Positions 48,401 through 59,262 of a stretch of 64,000 nucleotides of DNA are shown here, piece by piece (position 1 is the stretch's first letter; the number at the start of each line of letters is the position of its first letter). The stretch lies in the NCBI RefSeq assembly GCF_902459465.1, contig NC_047065.1, positions 21,651,828 to 21,715,827 on the forward strand, in the 5' to 3' direction. Source of the DNA: Asterias rubens (Eukaryota; Echinodermata; Asteroidea; Forcipulatida; Asteriidae). A model generated the notes under the pieces. It ran no database searches. It was not told the origin of the DNA and saw nothing but the letters and a program-made list of their open reading frames with translations. A program made the translations under genes and the position numbers.

Positions 48401-49649
48401 CATGTACAAGGAATTTGGTATCTGTCGACTGAACTGTAATGCATGTAGTGGGTTGATAGGGTCCCTTTACAGGTTGAGATTGTAAGTCACAAAGAATCCC
48501 CTTCCTTTTTATTTTCATAATCTTCCACATCTGTTGATTCACCACTATCATATCGCCCCCTCCTCCCAATCCCCCTACTCGGCACAATCCCCCTGTTGAT
48601 TCGCCACTATCATCTTCAAAGAGGACCTGCGCCTGCTCCTCCCCCCGCCGTTCATTTTCATAATCCTCATCGTCGGTTGATTTATATAATTATGTATGAC
48701 AATATAGATAGGCAATGCAAAAAAAAAGCGTGCTTGCGTATAAGAGCCTATACGAAGGCTACCCCGTCAAAGGAAATTGTTGAGTTTGATCATCACACGT
48801 TTATTCATAAATACCTCAGACAGTTTTGCTATTCCTGGTGGAGAGCGCATCACGTGGGTGTGTATAAACCTTTGTTTATGACGGGTAAAAAGTGTTAATT
48901 CATGAGCTTGCACCTGTAGTTTCTTCATTCCTATTGGTCGAGATCAACGGCTGAAGTTGTGCCACATCACACGCGACACGCGCGACGCGCACAGCATTCC
49001 CTTATTAGGAGAGTAGTAATTATGTGTAGCGCATGACCCCGTTTTTGTGCGGTGGATCATGATCCACAGGTCATGTGGATCATGGCTCGTTTGAGTCGTT
49101 GTAAGTAGGTTGCCAGATGGGGGTGTGACAAAGACCCCCCCTCACTTTTTTTCGTACCAAGACATTAAGTGGGAAGGTCAAAATTAGCACCGTGAGTGTT
49201 GACACCTACCCAAAACAAACATCATTAATGGTGTTAAAATATCACAAATGCAATTATTTCGGCAGGCATACATGTTGTTTTAACACTCTTTGGGGACAAT
49301 TTTGATTCCCTTTTCGGTATCTATAATGCGACAACACCTATGGTGTCTGTTTTAACAGCCCACCTTGACTCATTAAGGTCCCTTGACTCATCAGGGACCA
49401 AAATTCACCGGTAAATCGGTATAAATTACTAAACATTTCAACTCAAACAGGAATTGGCATAAAGTGAATCAAACAAAAGCTGCGACAACACCACATATTT
49501 TATAAAGCCAAATCATAGGTAACATTCCGCACAAAAGAGTTATCCAAAATTTATGAAATTTATGACTGAGAATGACGGAGGTGCAAACTACTTGTAGGTC
49601 TATAGAATAAGAACGCATATAAAAGGGTTCATCAGTTAAAGTATTTTTC

Positions 49650-49815
49650 AATATGTGAGTGAGAGATTACCTCTTCCTCAAAAACTACGTAACTTCATAG
49701 GGAGCCGTTTCTCACAATGTTTTATTCCATCAACAGATCTCCTTTGCTCAATACCAAGTAAGATTTTATGCTAACAATTTTTTTGAGTAATATACCAATA
49801 ATATCCAGTGCCAAG
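49650..49815 (-). mobile_element. MITE-A fragment
   Basis: Retains AGGGAGCCGTTTCTCACAAT and ACCAAGTAAGATTTTATGCT, and ends ATCCAGTGCC. Confidence 0.7.
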
Positions 49816-50570
49816 ACTACCCTGAAATGTAAAGGGCAAATAGCGCTTTTTTTTTTAACTATAGGTTTTCTCGGTCAATTTCGGAAAATGAGCAGCCAAT
49901 TTAACCTCCAGCCTATTCTATTTCGCACGAAATCGAATGCTACTGAAAATGGTCATTCGATTTCTTTTTAAGACTAGTCAAATGTACTTTTAGGTCATTC
50001 GATTTAACAAAATAATAATTCAATTTAACAGGTCATCGAAGCTGCATTCAAATTCGCAGGATTTTTTTTAGGGAGTGTGTTTAGTCATTCAATTTCATTG
50101 TGGGGCAGTACAGTCAATTCTGGAATTTGTGCAATCTTAAAAACGCTTGGATTAACTTTTTGTTTCCTTACGAATATTAAAGGCATGCGGTTAATTTGTT
50201 GGCACTCTTAAACAAAATATGCACTCTTGAAAAAAATAAGTCGTGAATGTCCAACATTGCAATAGAGATCATCCACATCAAAAGAAATTTGCGATGACCA
50301 AATGAGTCAGTTGTAGAGCATTTAGCATTTTAGTTATAAATGAACCATGTCCCTCTGCTACCCCCCCCCCCCCCCCGCTCTCTTCAAATGCAACTGGGGT
50401 ACGTATAACACCACCCTAGCTGCATCAAATAAGGCCATTTTATAATACTAAGGTTACAATTATTATGTAAAAGTGAAAACGGTTGTGTAAAAGTGATACG
50501 CATGATGAATATAAAACTGGTGCGACACCAACAGGTCGTGCACGGTGCGGATTCGCTTCAAGGTCTCGTC

Positions 50571-50604
50571 TCACTCAGTATCGATGTGGATGGTCAAGCT
50601 CCAG
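50571..50604 (-). pseudogene. Decayed copy of the SOMP5-like terminal exon
   Basis: The acceptor, the first Gly codon and the TIHI(D)TE end are all recognisable against 43469-43521, as is about 60 bp of 3' flank (with GGTCGTGCACGGTGCGGATT in common). A 19-nt deletion puts a TGA stop two codons after the acceptor. Confidence 0.7.
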
Positions 50605-50892
50605 CTGGAAACAACAAAAAGTGAAATAAAACAAAACTGTTGGTAAGAAAGCACCATACTCTGCGACTGGCTCACTACTGGGATCGAGGATGTGTGTACC
50701 GTCCCCGTAAGTACACCGCGTAACAATTACCGACTTGATTTCAAGACTACGGGACGGCGGACTCCTTTATGGACTTGGGGAGAGAAAGGGGGCAAGCGGG
50801 GTGGGGGGGGGGGGGTCGGAGGTATTTTCTGGAGTATTTATAATTTTTTATTAACCTTTTTATGCTTTTTGAAATATTTCTTCGATTTTGAA

Positions 50893-51265
50893 GGTGCTAT
50901 GTCATTTTTTTGGCCCAAAACATTAAAAACTAGATTTGTTTGAGTGAATGGTATTTCAAAGAGTATCACCCGCTCTACGAAGAAAAGTTTAACTTTTACT
51001 TTTAATGGTCAGGAACCATGACAAAAATTTAAAACGTTTCTTATAAAACACATAAGAATTGGTCACGTGATATATTGTCGGGATCCTAACAAAAACTAAT
51101 TTTGAGCACTTTATTTTATTGCTACTAATAATTGGCGGACTTTTTCGAGCAATGGCTTAAACGAAAGCTTGTAACTTTCTCGACCCCCATCAAAATACCT
51201 ATTAAATTTTAAATCAAAATTGTTGGGTCAAATCGGCAAAAAATCTGACATAGCATCTTTAATGT
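50893..51265 (+). mobile_element. MITE-C copy 3, in the decayed SOMP5-like copy
   Basis: Left end GGTGCTATGTCATTTTTTTG, right end CTGACATAGCATCTTTAA. It lies between the remnants of exons 5 and 4. Confidence 0.85.
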
Positions 51266-52053
51266 CTTTTATCATCAGGACACCCGATCAAAATATGGTT
51301 CAGTTCCGCAAACTTCTGCCCCGGGGTTTGTTGGGGGTATATAGGGGTATTAAGACGATTTACCAGATAGTCACACACAACTCATGATTTGTTGGTGAAA
51401 CAAGAAAGTATTGGTCTGTTCCCAGATGCGTGCTGTTTGCTCATGGACACGCTCTTATACGATTGATACCAAAATGGGTTGGGCCGCTTGGTGGCAGCAT
51501 AGTCCCTTTTCAAAACCACGGCTTCGGTTCCAGATTCGGCTCAGGATAGCTTGGCCCGTGGTTGTTTTGATAAAATAATGCGCGTGCTTTGTGTGTTCAT
51601 ACGTGCTCAGAGCTTCAGACGAGAGAACGGAGTCTCAAGGTCTATTCAGAATCCGAACCGTAGATTCGAAAAGGGCCAAGTCAATTCCATTGTTCTCGGC
51701 AATGTGTGCATGCTCAGAACTACGTAAGTAATGGACATTACCTGGTAATAAGTCTGCTGCAAACAAATCAGATTTCAATCCGTCACGTGTTACTATATTA
51801 TCATTCGATGAATCATTTGTGCAGTTGTGTTGGTCTGTGTCTTGTGTCAATCAAGTTCATTCGGACGTTGATTGCATTATCTTTCGAAATTAAAGGATGG
51901 CCTCGTCTTCGTCTCGGTAAAATTATACAGAACCAGGCCTCGTTGGGACTAAACTATTAGTTGAAAACCTCTTCACCACACATTGATTCCCTTATTAGCG
52001 GTGATTTGCCGTCTCTTTCAATATAGGTGTTATTTTGCATTTGTGTTAACAGT

Positions 52054-52444
52054 TTAAATGCACTGGACACGTTTGGCAGTTACTCAAAATATGATGTCAA
52101 TAATTTTTTTTTAAATAGCATAAAAACTTGCTTGGTATTAACGAGCAACGGAGAGCTTATGGTAGTATAAAATATTGTGAGAAACGGCTCCCTCTGAAGT
52201 AACGTAGTTTTTGAGAAAAAAGTAAATTCTCACTAAACTATTTGAATTTGACTTCGAGACCTTAGATTTAGATTTTGAGGTCTCAAAAATTTACCATCTG
52301 AAAGCACACAACTTGTGCGACAAGGGCATTTTTTCTTCCATTATTCTCTCGCAACTTTGACGACCAATTTTTTTTTTTTGAGAAATTGAGATACACAGAG
52401 AAGACTGGTCTTTGACAATTACCAAAAGTGTCCTGTGTATTTAA
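52054..52444 (+). mobile_element. MITE-A copy
   Basis: Near full length, with ends TTAAATGCACTGGACACGTT and GTGTCCTGTGTATTTAA. Confidence 0.82.
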
Positions 52445-52633
52445 CAACGGAATGTATCGTACCATGCATTGTACTACACATTTATATCATATTAAGTTTC
52501 ATGTCCATTTCGCTCTCTGTACGAAAATACTAAAATTACGTGGGATTTGTTGAACTATTCAGAAGGACAATTAAAAACAATATATTCTGACACACTTTTA
52601 TAGCAAAGAGGAGTTGGTCTTCTGTTTGGTTTA

Positions 52634-53160
52634 TTAAAGGACTAGACACTCTTGGTAATTACTCAAAATAATTGTTAGCATAACAAACTTACTTGGTAAC
52701 AAGCAATGGCTGACTTTGTGAGAAACAGCTCCCACTAGAGTATCGAGTTTTCGAGAAAGAAGTAATTTTCCGCGAATTTGTTTTCGAGACCTCAGAATTA
52801 GATTTTGAGGTCTCGAAATCAAGCATCCTGAAAGCACACAACTTTGTGTTACAATGGTGTTTTTTCTTTCTTTATTATCTCGCTTGCAACTTCGTCTACC
52901 AATGGGAGACTGTTGGACGCTAGGTGGCAGCAGACTTACCAGGTAAATTTCAACTGTTTACGTAGTTCTGAGCGTGCGCACATGACCGAGAACAATGGAT
53001 TTTACCTGGTAGGTCTGCTGCCACCAAGCGTCCCCAAAGTCTCCTATTGAGATCAATTTTTCACAGGGTTGTAATTATGTTATGCATATGTTGAGATACA
53101 CCAAGTGATGAGAGGACTCTGGTCTTTGACAATTACCAATAGTGTATATAGTGCCTTAAA
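52634..53160 (+). mobile_element. MITE-A copy split by a hairpin MITE
   Basis: Left part 52634-52902, right part 53048-53160. The interruption is the 145-bp element at 52903-53047. Confidence 0.82.
52903..53047. mobile_element. MITE-G, 145-bp hairpin element inside MITE-A
   Basis: Left arm GGGAGACTGTTGGACGCTAG, GTGGCAGCAGACTTACCAGG. The complement of the right arm reads AGGAGACTTTGGGGACGCTT, GGTGGCAGCAGACCTACCAG. The target is ATTG within CCAATTGAG, with AT doubled. Fragments of the same family are at 35968-36004, 43818-43852 and 51466-51770. Confidence 0.8.
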
Positions 53161-53183
53161 GACATTATTATAAAGTAGCCCAC

Positions 53184-53367
53184 CGTTTGCCCAGTTGACT
53201 GCAATGCAGTGAGTACTGTACAGTATGGCGGGATAACTGCTCAAGGATTTATCCCATTGACAATACACTGCTGAATCTACCACCACAGCCAACCACGGTC
53301 CACATTACAGCCGCCATAATTCTTATTGATGAAGAACCGTCGACGGTACAGGCCATGATATCCGTCC
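53184..53367 (-). pseudogene. Decayed copy of SOMP5-like exon 4
   Basis: It reads DGYHGLYRRRFFINKNYGGC then NVDRGW, a better family match than the intact gene. It shifts frame at GGTTGGCTGTGGTGGTAGAT, so that AVVVDSAVYCQWDKSLSSYP follows in another frame. Acceptor and donor positions match those of the intact exon. At 184 nt its length is incompatible with the required phase. A sequencing error could explain this one shift, but the other exons of the copy are also broken. Confidence 0.75.
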
Positions 53368-53810
53368 CTTAAGTTTGTTTGAACAGAATATTAATGCAGA
53401 GTGAGTTCTGGTTATTAAAATGAACCACAAGTAAATCATTAAAAGCGAGAAAAAAAAACTTGACAATCTTCAATCTAAGCCGACCACAATTTTTGAATTA
53501 ATGAAACATCGTTTCACCAGAAACACATATCCCGACATTATGCACAAAATAACAACTCTGTATTTTGTCGTCAGCATTTTATTATGCAATTAATCTTCTT
53601 TATGTCTGTCTTGTCCTTGTTTCGTGATTCGCTGTTTGTTTGCTCGTCTGTATAAGGCTGTTTTCTACAAGCATCGGCTTACTATAACATGTTCTCGCTC
53701 CTCTCTTGTTAATAGTTCATTCCTATTTCATTTATTATTTGCTTCTTATATTAATGGTGTATACTTAAAACACTTTTGATTGTGTTACCTTGTTATGTAC
53801 TAATACGTAC

Positions 53811-53860
53811 CCTTCGATGGAGAAGTAGTTCGTAGTGGCAGGTCACTCCATGGAGAGGAT
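53811..53860 (-). pseudogene. Remnant of SOMP5-like exon 3 (3' end only)
   Basis: Only the end of the exon remains: the SPWSDL codons, a deletion of about 10 nt, the TNYFSI codons and the donor GTACGT. Everything upstream of the SPW codons is gone, and no exon 1 or 2 copy was found between 53.9 and 56 kb. Confidence 0.6.
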
Positions 53861-53966
53861 ATACAGACTACTGTGTTTATGCTCTGTCCCGTCCTGTGTG
53901 CTCCGTGCCGAAAGTCGAAAGCTCGCTACTGATTGTGGCCGGCCACGGACGATGACAGGGAGGTAA

Positions 53967-54188
53967 AGCGTAGACTTGTGGACAAGTCGTTAAATCGGCC
54001 CCACGCGATAAGATAGTCGAGTTGCAGCGGTGCTCCCCCGAAATCACTGCTCTCGCGCGAACTGCTGGCTCCCCGATTGAACTGCTGGCTCCCCGATTAG
54101 AAATCGGGGAGCCAGCAGTTCGCTCTCGCGAGCACCGCTACAACTCGACTATCTTACCGCGTGGGGCCGATTTAACGACTTGTCTAGG
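53967..54188. mobile_element. MITE-E copy 1 (hairpin)
   Basis: Left arm ACTTGTGGACAAGTCGTTAA, ATCGGCCCCACGCG. Right arm CGCGTGGGGCCGATTTAACG, ACTTGTC. The loop carries a second inverted pair around GGCTCCCCGATT. Confidence 0.75.
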
Positions 54189-54189
54189 T

Positions 54190-55400
54190 AAAGCGTTGTT
54201 TAGAATTTCTTGTTTCGCGTTTTTATTTTGCATGACCTGACACACCGGATGTTAGCAGCTTAAATTGCAGGAATGATCTCGATCTACGTTTACATTTGTT
54301 TTTTGATCGCCCGTTAGGGATCTGATCTCCCTTTAATCTCTCAATAAAGGGAGTTCAACAAGGAGGATCTGAGCCTGATCCTGATCGCGTTCACACTAGC
54401 CGGTGATCTCCCGTTGATCGCCCTTTCGAGATAAGATCTTCCGTTGATCCTCCTAGCAGGATCAAGTGTGAACGCAGTGATAGTGACAGGCTATGAGGCG
54501 CCAAGTTTAAACTTATCATTGACGCAGTTATTTACAAAAAAATTCATCATTATACAATATATAATTTATTATTTACCCATTATTTAATCTTTATTTACAA
54601 ATAATCAGTTTTGAACAACAGTTTGAACTGGTTTACTTGTATTTTTGAATTTATATTTGAAATTTAAAAACAAAAACACAAGCAAAAACAAGAGGTGTTC
54701 CGGGCGGACTGCCCGAACACCTAATAAGTAAAAAATTCCGTCTTCGCCACTCGGTGCGTTGTCTAACCATGGAGGTAGAAATATTTCTGCCTGCTACCTC
54801 CATGGTCTCACCATCCAGTCGCTTTGCTTGATTGTGGCTAAACCAAGATATCAGAGCCCAGAATGATCTAGACGGTGGGTGACTTGGCTCAATGGAGGGA
54901 TTTCCTTATTCAACAGTTCAATAGAATTAAGCGATTATATAAGTCTTTGTTGGGCGTATTCGTTGAGAGCTCATTCACCGGTGTTTACGCGGATTTCTTG
55001 GTCGTGTATGACATGGCAATACCGTGTATGGACGGGCTGGAGACATATATGGACGGGCTGGAGACATAATTGTGCATTCGGTATACTACACTGAAATTTC
55101 AATGTGCAACCTTGGATCTTTCTTGAGAGAGAATTCGAAACTGTCTTTTCACTTCAACACTTCAACTTTACACCAGGTAAATTAAGTATGTGTATTTCTA
55201 TAATATCAGAGAGTGGAACAGTACATTCGTTGTACAATTATTTTGTTTTATTATTTGTTGCATTTTAAATTAGGCACTATTTAAGTAATTATCTTATACG
55301 AAGGAAACTATCTAGTGAAATCCATGCCCAATCGTACGTGTTAGATATTTGGTCATCAGTGGCTGTATAGCACAGCAGAACATGGCGCTATTCAGTCGGA
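54190..55400. other. Gene-poor stretch
   Basis: Contains inverted patches of GATCTCC and GATCAAC-type words at 54300-54470, a solitary AGGTGTTC-type element end at 54693-54722 and a short doubled TATGGACGGGCTGGAGACAT at 55025-55065. Confidence 0.5.
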
Positions 55401-55409
55401 CCATGGAGG

Positions 55410-55548
55410 AAACTCTACCGGAAAAGTTTCCGTACGGCGCCACCACTTTTTATTTCGATATGAAATACCTACTTTACCTCAATGAGATATCCCTCTTTGT
55501 AACAAATTAGTAAAAAAAGTGGTGGCGCGAAACGTAAAGTTATCCCAA
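55410..55548. mobile_element. MITE-D copy 2
   Basis: Left arm AAGTTTCCGTACGGCGCCAC then CACTTTTT. Right arm AAAAAAGTGGTGGCGCGAAA then CGTAAAGTTATCCC. Confidence 0.7.
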
Positions 55549-55667
55549 CTATGTGGTACCCACTTTTAAAAATGAGAAACATATGTTCATCATTTTGACA
55601 CCTGCTGCTCCCATGGTTTACAGGATTCAATCACACACACTATCACATGTTTAAGGTTATACCATGG

Positions 55668-55777
55668 TAGACTTGTGGACAAGTCGTTAAATCGGTCCCA
55701 CGCGGTGAGATAGTCGAGTTGTGGCGAGACTATCTCACCGCGTGGGGTCGATTTAACGACTTGTCCACAAGTCTAAT
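55668..55777. mobile_element. MITE-E copy 2 (near-perfect hairpin)
   Basis: Left arm AGACTTGTGGACAAGTCGTT, right arm (inverse) AACGACTTGTCCACAAGTCT. The arms are about 50 bp with few mismatches and a loop of about 10 bases. Confidence 0.8.
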
Positions 55778-55879
55778 ACCATGGAGGTAGAATTATTTCT
55801 ACCGCCATGGACATGTACATGTACATGTCGAAAAAATGGGTAAAAACTTATACATGTACTTAGAAATGTTGTGAAAATT

Positions 55880-56210
55880 TAAACAATGGAGAGCTGTTGG
55901 TAAAAAACATTTTCAGAAACGGTTCTCTCTGAATAGCGTAGTTTTTTGAGGTAGAAAGAGGTATTTTTTCTCTCTAATTTTAGAAGACTTCAGGCGTGAT
56001 GCCTAATGATACATTGTATCTACTATCTGCAAAGCAGGCACATTTTTGTGAAGTATTTGTGTGTTCTTCATTTTTATTCTCTTGCAATTTCGATGACCAA
56101 TTGGGTTTAAATTTTCACATATTTTGTTAGTTTATGCATAATTATGCTGCAATACACCAATTCAGAATACTGGTCTTTGACAATTACACAAAGGTGTCCA
56201 TGTTTTTAAT
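55880..56210 (+). mobile_element. MITE-A copy (diverged subfamily) upstream of the fucosyltransferase
   Basis: Has ACAATGGAGAGCTGTTGG at the left and GACAATTACACAAAGGTG at the right. The central palindrome is GACTTCAGGCGTGATGCC. The left end is truncated. Confidence 0.72.
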
Positions 56211-56284
56211 ATGAAAACACAATATTATATTCATTTCAGAATCGGAATTTTTAGGGAGCAAGCCTCCAAGGGTCAGCCAGTGGC

Positions 56285-56308
56285 ATGGAGCTCAAAATGG
56301 CGAGAGCG
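56285..56308 (+). CDS. Fucosyltransferase exon 1 (cytoplasmic start)
   Basis: The exon reads MELKMARA, then donor GTAAGT. It ends in phase 0, and exon 2 opens in phase 0 with KEIF. This gives the short charged cytoplasmic start expected of a type II Golgi enzyme. A second ATG four codons later could also be used. TTTCATTTCAG at 56231-56241 may be the acceptor of a 5' UTR exon. Confidence 0.65.
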
Positions 56309-57456
56309 GTAAGTAAAGTATTATTTTCTTGATAAAACACTTTACTTTTTTTTTAAGCCCATAGTCAATGGTTTTATTTCAAGAGTCAATAAGCAATACC
56401 TTACTGTATTTCAAGCACGAAACGTTTATGACCAGTCCGGCAAATTTAGTGCTCGGTTGTCAGGAATGCCAGTCAACACGCCTCCGCAAGTTGCTTCCTA
56501 CAAAATCGCACATATAGACAATGTATTGCATGCACGAACCACAAAGCAGAAAGTTGAAAATAGAAAGTTGATTGACTTGAAAACTAGGTAGGCCTAGATG
56601 AGTTAATATCCATATATATTAAAGATAAGATGAATTAAGGCAGGGCTTCAAATTTAAGCCTCTTTTTACAAGTATTTTACAAAAAAAATATAAAAAAAAA
56701 TAAAGTACAACCTTGGGAGAAAATGGACTCTCTCTACCACCGTGCATGGACATAAAAGCTTATGGTGCACCTCGTCAACTCGCAAACAGTGCAAAATGCA
56801 AAATAAAATTAAAGCCAGCTTTTTACAGTAGCGGGGAAATTATAGATTGACTCATAAACTTATACTTTGGTAACAAACTGTGAAGTTTGATTGGTCGAGA
56901 ACCAATCATGTGACGCGCATCACAAACGCATGTTACATGGCTCGACGCGCCGGGTAACATGAAAAGTGATGTACACCGGTGTACATCACCTTGATCGTTC
57001 CCGGCGTTGGTCGATTTCCAGCGCTGTGTACTACACAAGCGCGGGTTCGAGGGACATGTTTCTCGTTCGTCTGCTTATTAAACAATGAATAGTCCGTCGT
57101 AATAATGTTTGAAGATGACAACAGAACTTCGAGAAGAGGAATACCAATTACAAAGGTATAACAAAACAATTGTTGCACGCTGTGACTGGGGTCGCGTCAG
57201 GCCAATAACTATGTTTTGCAGAAGTTATGTTATAAAGGAGAATAGACCTTTTTCGTAAATACCATTGCGCAAGCGCAGACTATTGAATGAGGTGCATTGT
57301 AGGATAGATATGGATAAAATTTGGACACCAGCTAGACCACAATGCACCTAATTCCAAGCTTTACGCGCGCGCCCCAGTATTTTGCGAAAAGGTCTATAGA
57401 CGAGAAAGTGTAGATTCCAATTGACTCCAGTCTTTGTTCTTAATTTTTCTCTTTAG
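56309..57456 (+). other. Fucosyltransferase intron 1
   Basis: A GT-AG intron of 1148 bp between the cytoplasmic and membrane-anchor exons. It holds a palindromic TGATGTACACCGGTGTACATCA near 56964-56987 and an inverted-repeat element at 57240-57402. No coding signal was seen. Confidence 0.6.
57240..57402. mobile_element. Short inverted-repeat element (MITE-F) in the fucosyltransferase intron
   Basis: Its left end reads ATAGACCTTTTTCGTAAATAC. The complement of its right end reads TATAGACCTTTTCGCAAAATAC. It is about 160 bp with no coding capacity, and only one copy was seen in the window. Confidence 0.55.
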
Positions 57457-58833
57457 AAAGAAATCTTCATGTGCGTTGTAATCGTCGGTCTGATTGTTCA
57501 AGGATGTTTCTTATTGATGACTTCAAGCGTTCACAAACATAAGAACATTGTAATCATGACGAACATTCGGGCCATGACAAACGACATCAACCATCTTGCA
57601 ATAGAGCGCCACCAGCGCTCAAACAACGAGAGTGAACAATTAATTGCGAACGATGTAGATAAACAAATTCCGCAGCAAAGGGTTGCCTCGACCAAGTTGT
57701 TGACCATTGATCAAGCCACTGTCAAGAAGACGTCTCCAAACTCGTCCACGGAGGGCCGCTGCCATTACAGGGTCCAAGTGTACGACAAAAATGGAAAACT
57801 TTCTGTACACAAACCAGTGCTTAAAAATGTTGTTAAACGATCTACAGGTGGAGCAGTTGTACGATCCACCATACCCTGCGACAATCAGTGCACTATTGAG
57901 CTCACTCTCGCTGATGAAAAGAACAAGTTTGAAGGAATGGATGCAGTTGTCTTCCATTTCATGAAACTCCTTATTCCGAAACCTCTTCCAGAGCCGGCAC
58001 ATCCCAACCAGACGTGGATATATCACTCGTGGGAGTCCCCGCGTTCAAACAACGGCGAAGGTTTAAAGATCAACCGTCTACCTGTCCACGCCACGTGGAC
58101 ATACCACCGGGGCTCGGAGATCGTCACTCCGTACGGATTCTACCGGCCAGGGGTCCCAATGACAAACCAGACGAAATCACCCCAGGAATGGGTTAAAGGA
58201 AAGAGGAAATTGGTAGCGTGGATGGCCAGTAACTGTGTTAACACCTTCTGGCCAAGGAGTGCCTTTGTGAGCGAATTGAAGAAATTGGTTCCCGTGGATA
58301 CTTATGGAGCGTGCGGATCGTTGAAATGCACACCGAGCTGGTCAAAGAAATGCACGGTGGACTTACTGCGACAGTATAAGTTCTACCTGTCTCTGGAGAA
58401 TGCGGAATGCAGTGATTACATCACGGAGAAACTCTGGCAGAAACCGCTGATGCAAGGAGTGGTTCCAATCGTCTACGGTCCCAACAGAAAAGTCTACGAG
58501 GATCTCACACCTCCAAATTCATTCATATACGTTGGTGATTACACGAACATGAAAGAACTAGCGGATTACCTCAAACTGTTGGACTCCAAACCCGAGCTGT
58601 ATGCCCAATATTTAGCGTGGCAGTACAAGGGTAGCATTGGACTTCCTAAACCGATGCACGAGTCACATGAACCTACCATCTTCTGCAATCTTATACCGAC
58701 GATAGAGAAAGTTAGACGGGGGGAGTTGAAGAGAGTGCCGGTCGGACAAAGCAAATTTGCAAGAGCGTGTAGGGCTCCCGTTAAAGGTCGATCGGTCTCA
58801 ATTTACGGTGTACGGAAATGGGACCCTTGGTAA
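57457..58833 (+). CDS. Alpha-1,3-fucosyltransferase, GT10 family (exon 2, catalytic body)
   Basis: It transfers fucose from GDP-fucose to GlcNAc-type acceptors in the Golgi (known for GT10). The acceptor CTCTTTAG follows a long pyrimidine tract. With exon 1 the protein has 466 residues: cytoplasmic start 1-12, membrane anchor about 13-29 (MCVVIVGLIVQGCFLLM), a stem to about 150, then the catalytic domain. Visible motifs are NQTWIYHSWESP near 192-203, TWTYHRGSEIVTPYG near 221-235, VAWMASNC near 261, and the GT10 signature FYLSLENAECSDYITEKLW at 317-335 followed by VVPIVYG. Sequons include NES, NSS and two NQT. The length is normal for the family, there are no internal breaks and the stop is TAA. 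The gene symbol within the FUT3/4/5/6/7/9 group cannot be assigned. Confidence 0.93.
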   Translation, partial: KEIFMCVVIVGLIVQGCFLLMTSSVHKHKNIVIMTNIRAMTNDINHLAIERHQRSNNESEQLIANDVDKQIPQQRVASTKLLTIDQATVKKTSPNSSTEGRCHYRVQVYDKNGKLSVHKPVLKNVVKRSTGGAVVRSTIPCDNQCTIELTLADEKNKFEGMDAVVFHFMKLLIPKPLPEPAHPNQTWIYHSWESPRSNNGEGLKINRLPVHATWTYHRGSEIVTPYGFYRPGVPMTNQTKSPQEWVKGKRKLVAWMASNCVNTFWPRSAFVSELKKLVPVDTYGACGSLKCTPSWSKKCTVDLLRQYKFYLSLENAECSDYITEKLWQKPLMQGVVPIVYGPNRKVYEDLTPPNSFIYVGDYTNMKELADYLKLLDSKPELYAQYLAWQYKGSIGLPKPMHESHEPTIFCNLIPTIEKVRRGELKRVPVGQSKFARACRAPVKGRSVSIYGVRKWDPW

Positions 58834-59262
58834 AATAATATTTATAAAAATGTATTGATTTATAGTGTGTCCTTCCATAAAAATATACACAAGCGCGTAA
58901 CAAAATATAGGCAATGCTTACAAAGCTAACAACTGGTAAAGGCTAGGAAATACGAAAATCCACCCTAAAGAAGGAAGACAAAATTATTCACATGGCAGGG
59001 AAAAGCGGCCATCTTGGATTTATTAATAAGCAAAAGTTTAAAACGCGATTAGGTTAACAAAATACTACTACTAATAATATTCAACAAATAGTTAATGGCC
59101 TGACGGTTCGACCCTAGCAGAGTCTTAATAATATTAATAAAGTTTAATAGTTCATTTTGATCAGTCTTCGGTTTTTTATTTTTTTTCAATTCGGAAAATA
59201 AATGTTCCAAAAGAAGGTTTTAGTCGGCAAAAAATTAGAGTTTACAGGTAACAGAGCGCACC
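58834..59262 (+). other. 3' flank of the fucosyltransferase gene
   Basis: AT-rich DNA that probably contains the 3' UTR. No clear AATAAA within 150 nt of the stop. Confidence 0.45.

Larger units (their letters stand above)
48000..50560. other. Region upstream of the SOMP5-like gene
   Basis: It should contain that gene's promoter (above 47908), but no specific element was picked out. Otherwise poly-C tracts, a MITE-A fragment and no coding sequence. Confidence 0.5.

Noticed and set aside
48315..48587. Glycine-rich open frame on the minus strand
   Set aside because: It is the translation of a poly-C tract.
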